Origin: Acanthopleura granulata
Lineage: Eukaryota; Mollusca; Polyplacophora; Chitonida; Chitonidae
NCBI GenBank assembly: GCA_016165875.1
Contig: JABBOT010000015.1
Span: 4,199,928-4,263,927 of the forward strand
Length of the DNA stretch: 64,000 nucleotides
Direction of reading: 5' to 3'
Shown here: positions 46,694-59,937 of the stretch, in pieces
Layout of the letters: the number at the start of each line of letters is the position of its first letter
How positions within the stretch are numbered: position 1 is the stretch's first letter
Made by a program: the position numbers and the translations under genes
The notes under the pieces: generated by a model
What the model was told of the DNA's origin: nothing
Database searches by the model: none
The model's input: the letters and a program-made list of their open reading frames with translations, nothing else

Positions 46694-46952
46694 TTAATGA
46701 ATTGATTTGTTCATGTAATGAATTCAGAAATATCTTGTAAGAGGAGACAGTTGAATTCTCCAGCAATGTGCAACAGCCAAAATTATCATGGAAACTGAAA
46801 GAGAATTAGGGAACGAATATAATGAATTTGATTTGTTCATATAATGAATTTAGAAATATCTTGTAAGAGGAGATAGTTGAATTCTCCAGCAATGTACAAC
46901 AGCCAAAATTATCATGTAAACTGAAAGAGAAATAGGGAACGAAAATAATGAA
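46694..46952 (+). repeat. 126-bp tandem duplication
   Basis: Two units 126 bp apart (gatttgttcat at 46,704 and 46,830), each with cagaaatatcttgtaagagg or its one-base variant and gttgaattctccagcaatgt, about 95% alike by eye. Confidence 0.95.
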
Positions 46953-47032
46953 AAAATAATGAAGCCAGTAAACGCATGCTGAAATATATGAAGAAAAAAG
47001 AACCAGTGACATGAGGTGTCTACTTTCTTTGT

Positions 47033-47080
47033 TAATTTGTTTATTCATTTGGTGGTTGTTCAACGCCATTCTTAAGAGCT
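47033..47080 (-). repeat. SINE tail fragment, - orientation, diverged
   Basis: tttgtttattcatttggtgg and ttgttcaacgccattcttaa, then no further similarity. Confidence 0.6.
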
Positions 47081-47439
47081 CTAGGCCCCAGCACCATGCT
47101 CAAGAATTTTTCACTTCCGGTGGATGTCAGTTTTATAGATGAAGGAAAATTAAGAAAGCCTGAACTCCGCCTTTATATGTGAGCATGCCTTACAACACGA
47201 GGAAAAATAAATCCAATTAACTCTCCACATTTCGTTGAAAGAAAGTCTCTGACAACAAAACACCATAAGAATAGAAAATATAGTTACAAGTTTATCCATC
47301 AGACCAGACATATAGTTTTTATTCTGGTCTCTACATCAGGGGCTGGGCATCGAAGAACCTCCATTCTTACACAACACTATTACTATACTAAGAAATCAAT
47401 ACATATAAAAGTGTTTTCGAAAAGATAACTATCGACATT

Positions 47440-47830
47440 CTATTTTAGACACAACAACAACGTAGTGTTTCTGAAGTTTCCCGAACACTCCGCCTTGCAC
47501 ACGATTCTTTTATGTCAAAAGCCACAGAGAAAAGCGAAACATCAAACGGCTGTGACGCTTCCCTGAAGGCCGCCTTGACAAGGGGGATAACCCGGGATTT
47601 TTTGCCCGCCAGCCGTGCGTCTGAAGAGCGTTTGATGTTTGTCACTGCCGGGAAACCCGATCCCTCTCGACTCTGAATACGCCGGGTGATTTGTGAAGGT
47701 TTTGACGCGTCTCGACCAGAACACGACCGACTGCGTTCTTTCGTCTGGTAATACAATACCTGGGCAACTCAGTGTTGTTTTTGTAGCGCACCGCCTCATG
47801 ACAGATTTGTGACATTCCGTCATTACCTGC
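47440..47830. other. CpG-rich segment
   Basis: High CG content (cgggattttttgcccgccag, ccgtgcgtctgaagagcg, gacgcgtctcgaccagaaca). Overlapping open frames on the - strand have no recognisable domain. Confidence 0.45.
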
Positions 47831-48487
47831 GAATAGACAACAGCCTCACGGACAAAAACAAGACAAGATTGGGGCTCGTGCGCTTTTGTTTTTTTTTTTT
47901 TGTTCTTTTTTTTTTAGAATTACATGTAATACCTTACATGGTGATTATTCAGGACATAAGCAGTTTTTAAGGGACTACGCCCGTGAATTCAGCCAATTAG
48001 GGGAAATATTAGCAGCCAAGTGCATTTATAATCATCAATCATGAATCAATCGATTGCGATCAGTCAATCAATCAGTTCGTCAGTCATTCAATCAATGAGC
48101 CAATCAAACTTTCAGTATGTCCATCATTACATCGATGAATCATACAATCGATTGATTTCATGGCATCTTGAAACATTTAGAAAATTTAAAGAATTAAAAC
48201 TGATTATTTCCTCTTTCCAAACTATTAAGCTCCTTGAAGTTCATCATTTAGGCATTTACGTGAACAGTTATATAAAAATAATACCTCAGCGGAGGTCATC
48301 TGACAAGAGACCAGGTTTCGAAGCTGTCTTAGATCGACTTGAGTCACACTTACGATAGTCCTGACTTACGGTATTATTCCTTAACCCATAGATTTGAACT
48401 TAAAATAAACGCTACTTTTAATTTTCGTTGTGAACATCTCAGACAACCCTATAATTATCAAAATAAAAATCCCCTCAAACTCAGTCA

Positions 48488-48745
48488 GAATTTGATTTGA
48501 TTCTGATTGGTGTTTTAGAATATTTCACTTATACGACGGCGGCCAGCATTATGGTGGGAGGAAACCGGGCAGAGCCAGGGGGAAACGAACGACCATCCGC
48601 AGGTTGCTGGCAGACCTTCCCACGTACGGCCGGAGAGGAAGCCAGCATGAGCTGGTCTTGAACTCACAGCGACCGTATTGGTGAGAGGTTTCGGTTATTA
48701 CGCTGCGTTGGCCCGCTAACCGACTGAGCCACGGAGGCAACGATT
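48488..48745 (-). repeat. full-length SINE, - orientation
   Basis: tgattctgattggtgtttta, ttcacttatacgacggcggc, cagcattatggtgggaggaa, ccttcccacgtacggccgga, gagctggtcttgaactcaca (B box reversed), and gcccgctaaccgactgagcc, the A-box end. Best full copy for building a consensus. Confidence 0.95.
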
Positions 48746-49190
48746 CAGAATTTGAAAGTTTGAAGGTAAGACTAAGTCTGACTTAGGTCTAAGACAGCTT
48801 CATGTTCTTGGGTTATAATTTTGTCCTTCTCGTCACATATTTATGACAGTCCTGTATTGAACCCCGGAAGCTTTCACCGTATCGTTCAAGGGGAACTACC
48901 TGAGTTTTGAACGACAAGTCCGAACACGATTGACTAATGATCAGTGCATCAAAAATGTTCAAAATGATTTATAACAGACTATTTTCAAAACGTTTGGGAA
49001 TACATGTTTCGGCAGCATTCCACAGAATGTAGCTGGACTGTTAGCGGATGTGCTAAATATTAGAGTACTGACTAAAGCGTGAATATACGTCAAGACATGT
49101 CTCTACAGAGAATGGTATATCTATATGTATAGAAATAAAATGACTTTGCCTCAAATGTTATGAAATCAACACGAAAATCATTTTTCATTA
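48746..49190. other. intergenic, nothing recognised
   Basis: No gene or repeat recognised in this stretch. Confidence 0.5.
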
Positions 49191-49194
49191 CAGC

Positions 49195-49265
49195 ATAAAA
49201 AACAACAAAACCAGAACAGCGACGACAGTGTCATAGTTGGTAAATGGTCGCACCTAACCTGTGAA
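49195..49265 (-). repeat. dispersed repeat 'X', module A, - orientation
   Basis: aaaaccagaacagcgacgac, agtgtcatagttggtaaatg and gtcgcacctaacc are the reverse complement of the module A core. Confidence 0.7.
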
Positions 49266-50850
49266 CTATACAGCCCCTAGTCATTTGACCTCACACATTT
49301 AACCATCTTTTGTAGCCATATTCGATATTCTGTAGGGTTGTAGGGCCAAGAAGTTATAATTGGTTGCTTTAACATAACACTTGTCATGTGTTTTCAATCT
49401 TAACATCAAAAATCTAAAACATTAGTATTCAACACTTCAAACTTTGACTTCATTTCAAAACTGACTTGGTGAAATGTCTCCATATGCGCGGAAAGAAAAT
49501 CGTTCATTAAAGATGCTTATATAAAGAGACTTTGGTCCTACTTTATTTAGAATATAGTTAAAATATATTTAAAATATATTTTTATTTACAAATTGACAAA
49601 TTTATTTTTCCGAAGAAGTTTTAGACAGTATTCAAAAATCCGTTTTACACCAGAGAGAAAACCATAACCACAATTTGCATGATCATGAGATTAATGGTAT
49701 GAGCGAAATTCCCAAAAGACAGTTCAGTCCGTCAACCCTTGAAAAGAATATCCGAAATCACATTCCAGAAGAAGAGTTTCATTAATACAATCAGCATCAC
49801 AATCACTTAAAAAATGTATAATTTTAACGTTAGTTTCCTGTATATATCCAGTACGTATTTTGGCAAAAATTGAGAATCTTCGAATCAGAAGAGCGTAATT
49901 TTGGCCGTAACTAATTCTAGCTATTACTAACTCGATTGTAACTTTATGTCATGGTTTTTAGCTGTGTTGTAAGTGTTGGATAATTTATATATATTTGTTT
50001 GTTTGTTTGAGATTAAATGTCAGTTTCTATAAATATTGATAATCTTGGCAGGATGTCTTTTTTCTGGCTATTTTTATTTATTTATTTATTTTTTGGGCCC
50101 GGAAGTTTCGCTTTGGATTTTAAGGGTTGACAATCATATAGCAGATCTTTTCATAATCATTAAAAGGTGTCCTAATTTACTTTATATATTTTTGGTTCAT
50201 TTGTGTTTTGTGCTGGTCGTTTGTTATGGAAACTGATTATAGGGAAATTGTTCAACGACTAGTTTGTTTGAAAATAGTGTCTACGAATGCCTACTGTACT
50301 TATTTGATTCCGTTTTAAACTGATTTTTTTTGTCACACGAATGTAGAAAAGAGATTCCTTACACCATTAAGAATGATGACCTCTTTTCGTCGTGCCCATC
50401 ACCATAAATTACTGATTTAGGCCCTAGTGTACAGCATAGTGAACGGTTGTGGTTATTTTCCAAAGAGGTCTTTCAGTCTGAAATTTCCAAGATTGATGCT
50501 CTGCGATGGGAAGTATCAAAATCACATGATATAAGTTACCTAAAGAATTTTTCTTTGAATACTTAGAGTTGGCTTGTAGTTTCAGGACAAAATTGAAAAT
50601 TAGTGCTGAAGTTCAAATCTAACTTCAGGAATCCTACCTCAAGATAAGACTACAAGTCTGGCGTAAATCCAAGCCAGTTTTGTGAACCTTGGTTCAATCA
50701 CAGTTCTGTAGGCGGGTGTAATTTGTGCGATTATTTCCATGCAATTTGACTTGTGCGGCGGTGAGTAAATGTACCCGAAGTGAACGGAGTAACCCAAAGG
50801 CCAAGAACTCTCCCACATATGCGGCGCGAAGGGTTTGCCATATATACTGG
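49266..50850. other. intergenic, nothing recognised
   Basis: 1.6 kb, AT-rich, with a small tatatttgtttgtttgtttg run near 49,990. No coding similarity. Confidence 0.55.
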
Positions 50851-50854
50851 TGAA

Positions 50855-50960
50855 ATGTAAAAGAATACAGCACAGAGAGCAAAACCAGAGCAGCGACGAT
50901 AGTGTCATTGTTCACACGTAACCAATGAAACACAGCATCCTGTCAATTTACGTCAGTTCC
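50855..50960 (-). repeat. dispersed repeat 'X', module A, - orientation
   Basis: agcaaaaccagagcagcgac, gatagtgtcattgttcacac and gtaaccaatg mirror the module A core; tacagcacagagagc is the usual flank. Confidence 0.7.
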
Positions 50961-51404
50961 GGTTTTAATCCAACCGCTCATAAAAAGCAACAACTTATCA
51001 GCCCGTCAGCACCACGGCTCAATCAGAACCATGTAAAACCAGCGTCTCTGATGAGACACTAGCTGCACTGTTTGGGACAAAATTATCCGGAAGTCAGTTA
51101 CGAAATTGTATACGTTGGTGTTTATACACTCTACGTGTTTATTACAAAAAATTGTAATAGATATAACATCTGGAAAGACAGACTGACAATCCATCACCAA
51201 AATTAAAAATCGATTCTACGAATTATGTATGCTTATGTAGTCTACTTGAACCAATTTTATTTGAAATCGAAGAAAAACAACAGAGGGAGTAGCGTTTTGA
51301 AAGAAAAGTTAACAGAACCTGGACAGAAAGACGTTCAGACATGCGACAAAAGAACGACAAAGAACTAACCGGTGCTTGGACCTGAAGAACTAAAAACACA
51401 GTGA

Positions 51405-51572
51405 TGTTAATTGATATCTATCAGACGCCACTGGTCTAGAATCACTGAAAATGCTGTCCTGTCATCACATTAAATACAAAATTTCATGAAAATAATGCAA
51501 AGGGACCAGGCTTCGGGGATGCTCCGTACACCAGCAGAATCCTGGCTTATGTAGGAATACAATATAAGGCAT
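51405..51572 (-). repeat. dispersed repeat 'X', module B, - orientation
   Basis: gatgttaattgatatctatc, agacgccactggtctagaat, catgaaaataatgcaaaggg, accaggcttcggggatgctc and accagcagaatcctgg reverse-complement to module B over its whole length. Confidence 0.8.
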
Positions 51573-52770
51573 GCAAATGACTCAACAAACTTCATATGAG
51601 ACCACGCGCTCCCAACGACTTGCAGCAAGCGAAGCTACGAAAACTGTGGTAACACAGGTATCTGAATGAACACCTGGCATGTCCCACCATTCAGACAAAG
51701 TGTATCGCCTCTCAAAGGTGATGCAAAGTTTTTAAATGCATGTCATCGATTTTAATCTTAATTGATATAAACTAATGTTTACATGTACTGGAACCTTCAC
51801 CGGAATTATTCTCCTGCTTGTGATTTTTACTGTGTGCACATGCGCACCTACTTTTTGGTTCCTGTATTCACCTGAGTGACTTTTACTGCATGTATCATGC
51901 AGCCTCAGCTTTTTACTGCATTCATGCATGCAGACCTTCTGTGACAGATTGCCTTGTGCTACATGCCTGGAATTTTTGCGTGCATTGTATGTTTTCATTA
52001 ATATCCTTGTACCGTTTGTGACGCGCACCATGCAGGGAAATGGTGACGCCAATAATCCCGACCGACCGAGCTGCCAATCAAAATGTATCACGTATCACGC
52101 TATGTACAATACCCGAAAACAAATACGGACACAATTTGTATTTTAGTTTCAAATCTGTTTTATATAAATCTGTTATATACATATATATAACTGATGAGTT
52201 ATATATGAGAGTATACATGTATTATATATATGCAACACATATTGTCCATATCTTATGGATTGTTTTTTTCACTATTCAATTTTGAATAATGTCTTGGACA
52301 ACATAACGAGTCAATAATACAATACTTTTCTGCCTTGCTTTTGTCAGATTAGACAGTATTAATTGACGTTAACACGTTCGCCACGTGTTCTTTTTTAATT
52401 AACACTCTACGGTGTGTTTTATTCAGGTGTGATTTCGGCACACAGCACTGATATACATTTATGAGCCGTGTGGCACTTTGTGTTTGCTGAAGGGGCTTTT
52501 CCTACAAAAAGAAACTGGTCAGAAATTGCTATATATGAAGACAACACAAATCTCCGTGATCTGTGCAAAAACCTTACTTCATGGGAATATCTCAGCTGGC
52601 CCTCTTGGTACTGAAACGTAACAGATACGAAAGTAATCGGATACTAGTCAAACGGCCAAGGGCCAGTGTTGCTTAGCGGGGCAAACAGTTCAGATTATTT
52701 GCTCGAAAGTTTTGAAATTTCTACCCCTGGCTCAGCCTCTAGTCTTTTTCTGGTCCTGCGAGAAGTTATT
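51573..52770. other. intergenic with small motif repeats
   Basis: tttttactgcat-type units with small palindromes occur three times at 51,822-51,935 (tgtgcacatgcgcac, tgcatgtatcatgca, tgcattcatgcatgca), and there is a tatata-rich stretch at 52,165-52,230. No gene recognised. Confidence 0.55.
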
Positions 52771-53031
52771 TTACCTTTTTTTATAGTATAAATATGTACA
52801 ATTGGGAGAGTCGCTGCGCTTTGGAGTTTGCTTGGGTACAATGCGCCTGTGTACCTTCTCCAGCTTCACTCCCAGTGTGTCCCATATGACACGCCTGCCA
52901 ACGTGTGATCTGTTTACTTTATTAAAGAAAGACGTCTTCCCGCAACTAAAACTAAAGAATACTGCAATCGTGAGGGCTTCTATGGCCACTGTCTTCAGTC
53001 TCGCAGAATCCTCGCGCTTCTGGTCATCCAT
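52771..53031 (-). CDS. possible small ORF or first exon (hypothetical)
   Basis: On the - strand an ATG at 53,029-53,031 in good context (caaacatggat) opens an 86-codon frame beginning MDDQKREDSARLKTVAIEAL. A possible donor (gagaag/gtacac) at 52,855 would make it a first exon. I recognise no family. The setting is CpG-rich with a CTCF-like core just upstream, which is why it is listed; it may still be chance. Confidence 0.15.
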   Translation of the reverse strand: MDDQKREDSARLKTVAIEALTIAVFFSFSCGKTSFFNKVNRSHVGRRVIWDTLGVKLEKVHRRIVPKQTPKRSDSPNCTYLYYKKR

Positions 53032-53038
53032 GTTTGCA

Positions 53039-53049
53039 CAGCGCCACCT
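53039..53049 (-). promoter_or_regulatory. CTCF-core-like motif
   Basis: cagcgccacct, reverse aggtggcgctg, is the conserved core of the CTCF binding motif known from insects and vertebrates. It lies between two unrelated genes, where an insulator would make sense. A single short motif match only. Confidence 0.3.
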
Positions 53050-53544
53050 GACGGCTGACACAGGTCACCGGATCACAGATCCTGTCGTCTGCTGAATGGA
53101 AGAACAAGTTGTCTTTGTCCGAGACAAACCGGGGAAACACAGAATTATACAAATGGACATTCATAAATTCTGACTCTTTATAAATCTTTAAACTCACCAC
53201 CTCCTACGACCTGTTACTCTGTTGGAACTGTAAAAAAAAAATTCAACTTGATAATAAGATTCGACAAAATAAACGTAAGGTCGGCTAGTTATATTAATGC
53301 TCTGTTGACGGCCAGACGATGTTTATAAATGGACATTCACATCATAATAAATTTCATTTCATCCATGGCCTAAACATTCTTCTATTTGGCATAATATATA
53401 CCAGGCTAAACATGGACGAAGTTTTCAAAAACACATTGTTATGCATTTTTTAAACAGAACGCATGGTCTTCACCATAGAAATACATAGCGTTATCTTTAA
53501 TTAATGGCTACAACTGATAAACAATGTATACTTCTTATAACTCT

Positions 53545-53645
53545 TAATCCAATTATTTATTTATTTATTTGACTGATGTTGGACGCCGTAACTCAAAAAT
53601 ATTCCCCTTGTACAACGGAGGCCAGCACACAACCGAACAGAGCGT
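53545..53645 (-). repeat. SINE 3' part, - orientation, diverged
   Basis: ttatttatttatttgactga, ttggacgccgtaactcaaaa, atattccccttgtacaacgg, aggccagcac, then truncation. Confidence 0.85.
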
Positions 53646-55350
53646 AATAATTATAATGATAAATATTCGATGAAATAATGGGTGCATATGTACAAAATCA
53701 GTCAGTCTACTGATCTTACAAAAACCTTATTTTGGTATTAATAGCCTTTTAAAATAGAAACGCTACTTTGAAGGTACAACGACAACTTATTTCTTACTTT
53801 ATATTTACTCTCTTAGACCATTGGTGGTATGTGGTTAATTATCGGTATGTCCGTTATGATCTTATTAGCCTATTTTCCATGATGCAAACCAGAAAAGTCT
53901 AAAAATATTTTCCTTACGTGATTGTTCACCTGAAGAGAGATTTAAATACTTTTGTGGCCAAGGAAGTCTTTATGAAAATTAAAGTTTCCAAAGGTTTAAG
54001 CCAAGCCAAAATAAGGAAGGGGTTAAAAGTGTCAACATCGACTGGTATTTTAAACAGGGGTCTTAATAGCTGTCCAGAACACCCAAAATGTTATGATTGC
54101 GCACTATATACGTGCATACGTTACAAGCACATATTTGACAAAGCCACAGATTATGCTCTAGTTAATTTATTGATGATGTGAATATCACAGCAAATAATTA
54201 ATATAAATACATGTATCACAATACCCCAATGTATGTCCAAGGAGGAGTCTACGTACAATGAATTACAAATACACACTGTACCAGCTTCATATATGAATCA
54301 CAATCGCACGTGTTTCGTTTTTTTGATTTTTAACTGAAATTAAACTATTTGCCACCAAATCGTTCTGGAACACTAAGTAAACTCTATTGTATCAGAACAC
54401 CATTTCTTTTATTGAAGACGTTCTTCTAGAATTTTCGTAGTTCTTCGGTGGTTTTCTTGAATGTTGTTTTGGAAAACGACCATGGGATTATTAACTCGAA
54501 AGAAACGTCTATTATATATGGCTGACGATTTGTATATGAATGTCTCATACGATGTCCAGATTCTAGCTAGATTCATGCCCTTTTCCTATGAATATAAAAA
54601 TGTATCTGTACTTCTGTAAATGCTGTAAATTACAATAATGTGCTCTCCAAAACTTAGTTAGTAAAGGGATGCAAACGCGACGCTGATTGACTGAAAGTGA
54701 AGATAGGATTTCCTGGGTTAGAGTTACAAGCCTTGGTCACGCTTGAATAAATGTGGCACATCTAAAAATTGTCCCGGGCAATGGATAAAATTCACACCTC
54801 TCCCTCTCCAAAAAACCAATCAGTGACGATACTGTATCCTTTTCAATGAAATGGAATCAGAGCAAATTTAAAACTTGCCTTTAGTTTTTACAATTTACTT
54901 CCCCATTATTTTCAGGCCAATAAATTAAAGGATTTGCGTGTCTGAAATGAGCTATAAAATATTATCAAGATGCTTATCAAAACGTCCACTCCAATTTTCG
55001 ATGTTATCGTTTTAATTGGCTGCAAATGTGTCTTTTCACCGATATATAGATCCAGGAACAGGCAGATGGAACAATACACCAGTTTTAACCCAATTTTATT
55101 GATAAAGGAACATGCTTTAGTCAATGGTGTTATTTGTGAACCTTTAAGGGGTTTATATCACTAACACATGTGTTTCTCTGCTGGCGATATGGCCATCTGG
55201 TCTATGTCCTACAAGCGTGATCGTGTACAGAACAGGGCTAAAGAGTTGTCGAAACATTTCTCATTCCAGTTATTGTATGGAAACAGCTAGTGGTCGTCTG
55301 TTGTATACGCCCTACGTGCTGTGACGCGATCGTGATTAGTACACAGCTAA
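53646..55350. other. intergenic, nothing recognised
   Basis: 1.7 kb, AT-rich. Open frames at 53,918-54,181 and 54,912-55,164 have no recognisable domain or splice context. Confidence 0.55.
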
Positions 55351-55354
55351 ACAA

Positions 55355-55590
55355 TTGACGGTGGCTCTGTGGCCAAGAGAGTTAGCGTGTTTGCGCAGAG
55401 TAGTGACCCAAGAGCCTTGGATCGCTGTAGGTTCAAGTTCAGCTCATACTGGTTTTTTCCCCGGTTGTACGTGGGAAGGTCTACCAGCAACCTTCGCATG
55501 GTTTCCTCCCACCATAACAATGGCCACCGTCGCATATGTGAAGTTAGTGAGTACGGCGTAAAACGCCAATCAAAGATCTAAATAAATGAA
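55355..55590 (+). repeat. full-length SINE, + orientation, with clear tRNA head
   Basis: ggtggctctgtggccaagag, agttagcgtgtttgcg (A-box region), gctgtaggttcaagttcagc (B box), cgtacgtgggaaggtctacc, gtttcctcccaccataacaa, gagtacggcgtaaaacgcc and a tail aaagatctaaataaatga. Confidence 0.93.
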
Positions 55591-55839
55591 CTAAGTATTT
55601 TTAGGAATATTTGTCACCCAGAATTGTGATTGTATGGAATCCAGTAATGGGCAGTCTAGTCAGTAATAAGTGACGGCCTAGGATCAAGGAAGGTTGTGTG
55701 GAATTCAATTAAGGTCACCTGGCGTATGTAAGGTACATGCAGACACGAGATCACACAAAACAGAACCGTGGCATTTTGTTAGAATATTTTTATATCCTTG
55801 CGATTGTATGGAATCCGGTGAGGGTTATGGCCTACATAA

Positions 55840-56065
55840 ATTCATTTCCCAGGGCCATGGTTAAAAGTTCGAATCTGGCTAACTCTAATTCGGCTGTGGT
55901 TTTTCTGGTATCTGGCGAAATCAGCAGCTTACCCTGGGCTCACCGATATCAGTTGCTTACCCTGGGCTCACCGATATCATCTACATTAAATTTAAACTAA
56001 TCCTCCTCATATATCAGTGAAATACTCTTGGCGAGCACAAAGATAAACACCAATCAAGTGAACTA
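55840..56065 (+). repeat. SINE-like element, + orientation, variant body
   Basis: A B-box-like aaaagttcgaatctggctaa is followed by an unfamiliar body with a 27-bp duplication (ttaccctgggctcaccgata twice, 55,930 and 55,957) and then gtgaaatactcttggcgagc and aaacaccaatcaagtgaact, the common SINE tail. Confidence 0.6.
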
Positions 56066-56870
56066 AACCCGAATCAAGATATATGCGGGAGAATCAACTT
56101 TCCGCACCAGATGTAAGTTTTGGTAACCAAGGTGGCATTTCCGGTTTCAATACGTTTTCGGAAACACGTACAATGTTCAAGTTTTCCGAATGATACTCTC
56201 TTCAAAGTGAAATTTTATATATAACTTCAACAGTGTTAAATTCAGCATTTTGGTAGTGGTGGGGAACTTCAAGCATTTATAATATTACGTTTAATAAATT
56301 GGAAACCTTTCAAAATTATTAAAAAATATTTAACATATATTTAACATTATCATATATGAAATTAACACGTTAACCTCATGTTTTGTGTTCCAATGTGTCA
56401 AATCTTGTAATTTAACGACATATTACAAACTGCAAAACAATCTTTACATGGCGTAACATTGCACCTAGATGTTGGCATTCACATTGTTACAGCATTTAGG
56501 GCTGTGTTATATAATATAGTTGTATAAATGTAATGTTGACATTTTAACATTGGCGTTCAGAAGAGTATTGTAAAAGTGCAAAATACTTGATACGTTTAAT
56601 GTGTGTAAACAAGGGGTAGATAAGTTTGTCTCTCCCATAACCAAAAGAATTAAATCAAACCGTTTGTTTGCAATTTTAGTCCACAATATGTTTACACTTT
56701 TAAAACACGGATTAAATGCGTGAAAATGTGTGCATTCTGGTATACGGTAGACGCATATATCGATGTGTTGCACCTCTTTCTACTTACACCCTTGAAGAAC
56801 GGAGATTTCGAGCAGATTTAATTGTATATAATTTCCCTCTGGTGATTGTTTTCATATTTCAAGTCTACCG
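56066..56870. other. intergenic, nothing recognised
   Basis: 800 bp, AT-rich; no repeat or coding similarity recognised. Confidence 0.55.
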
Positions 56871-56879
56871 CTGTTTTCC

Positions 56880-57380
56880 TTAGCACCCTTCCCGCTGTTC
56901 TATCAAAAACTTAGAGCCTGTCACGGTGGAACTCCGGGCGTTTAGCGGACTGACACGTGCAGTGTTAAAACCTTGACCAGTTAGAAGCCTTTCGGAGCGG
57001 AGGTAAAAAAGCGGATAAGCGGACTCGCTCACATTTTTGCCACTCAGATTTCTCACAGTTTTTCTATTAAAACAGATCGCATATGGAAAACCTCGGCTGT
57101 GTTTTGATGGAGCGTTCGGGGAAACAGTTTGTCTAAACAGCCATCCCCCGCGATTCCGACCCGCTCGGCGTAATATCTGTTTGTTCTGGGTAATCGAGAG
57201 ACCCATGCTTATTTCCCTACCCCACACTTGCCAAAACACAGAACTAGCCGTCCAACAGATGGTTCCCATTCACCAGACCGTCTGTTCCCGTCCATACAGC
57301 GTCTGGCCAGGGTTGGGGGAAGGGGGAAAGTGGTGTGCTTAGCTTGCGAGGAGGGGGGTGGAGGCTTGAGAGGTTAGGAT
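56880..57380. other. CpG-rich segment 4.5 kb beyond the Lhx2/9 gene end
   Basis: Dense CG (ggagcgttcggggaaacagt, ccgcgattccgacccgctcg, gggcgtttagcggactgaca), ending in a G-rich patch at 57,306-57,365. The long - strand frame at 56,880-57,269 has no domain I recognise. Could be a regulatory island or an unrecognised promoter. Confidence 0.45.
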
Positions 57381-57449
57381 GCGGATGCAGCCGCTGAATG
57401 CATCAGAGAATGGGATAATGCGGAAGGGGTACCGTTGTGCTTTAAAATA

Positions 57450-57690
57450 TTTTCAAACACTACTGCACTTCACATTTTTAAAGCTTTAAAATATATTCAA
57501 ATATTCGTGTACTTCGCGTTTTTAAACCCTTTAAAAATTACTTTCAAAGGTAATAAAATACACTATTTTCAAAGCTGTAAAAATGACTTTCCAAGCTATG
57601 AAAATGACTTTCTAAACTGTAAAAATGACTTTCATGGCTTTAAGAATTATTTTTATAATTTTGAAAATATTTTCAAATCTATCACGATAC
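57450..57690 (+). repeat. degenerate ~21-bp tandem repeat
   Basis: tgtaaaaatgactttc, tatgaaaatgactttc, tgtaaaaatgactttc follow each other at 57,576-57,634; looser ttttaaa-rich copies flank them. The frame through it gives NDF-rich peptide, which I regard as not coding. Confidence 0.7.
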
Positions 57691-59356
<1,666 letters not shown>

Positions 59357-59774
59357 GCATGTGCTGAGAGTTTTCTTATCCATCCTAAAGTACGTACTTA
59401 ATGGTTCAGCTACATGACCGGGTCTGCATGGTCCTTAAACTTTTTACGTTTCTGAGAGGAAACATCAGAGCCCGGGGAAACCACAGCCCCTTGTCTAGTG
59501 TACCTGACAAACAAGCTCACACAAAGCCGCAACATATATATGTAGAGTGACAGTCGTGTTGTTTACTTGCAATGAATTAGTAAGATGTTACAAATTTGCC
59601 CACGAAGCCCCCGTAATGATCGCTGAATAAACGAGTCTAAATACTGAGTCCAAATTGGTATTTATTTTTTTCAAGCTTGGGAGCATCAGGATTATATACT
59701 GGATCTAGTAATTTGTACATAAGGATTATTGAGTATAATCGATACAAAATAAACGACTAGGTGGTTAAGCAATA

Positions 59775-59937
59775 TACTGTCTCATTCATCCACAGTAACG
59801 TATTACCTACATTTACTGTCTCATTCATCCACAATAACGTATTACCCACATTTACTGTCTCATTCATCCACAATAACGCATTACCCGCATTTACTGTCTC
59901 ATTCATCCACAATAACGCATTACCCACATTTACTTTG
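59775..59937 (+). repeat. ~40-bp tandem repeat, 4 copies
   Basis: tactgtctcattcatccaca followed by ataacgtattacccacattt, four times with few changes. Confidence 0.95.

Noticed and set aside
47445..47823. Overlapping ~95-103-codon - strand frames
   Set aside because: Same reason: CpG-rich region, two overlapping frames, neither with a recognised domain.
53918..54181. 87-codon + strand frame starting MIVHLKRDLNTFVAKEVF
   Set aside because: Plausible composition but no domain, no splice or promoter context, AT-rich surroundings.
56880..57269. 129-codon - strand frame in the CpG-rich segment
   Set aside because: CpG-rich DNA is poor in stop codons, so long frames are expected; no recognisable domain.
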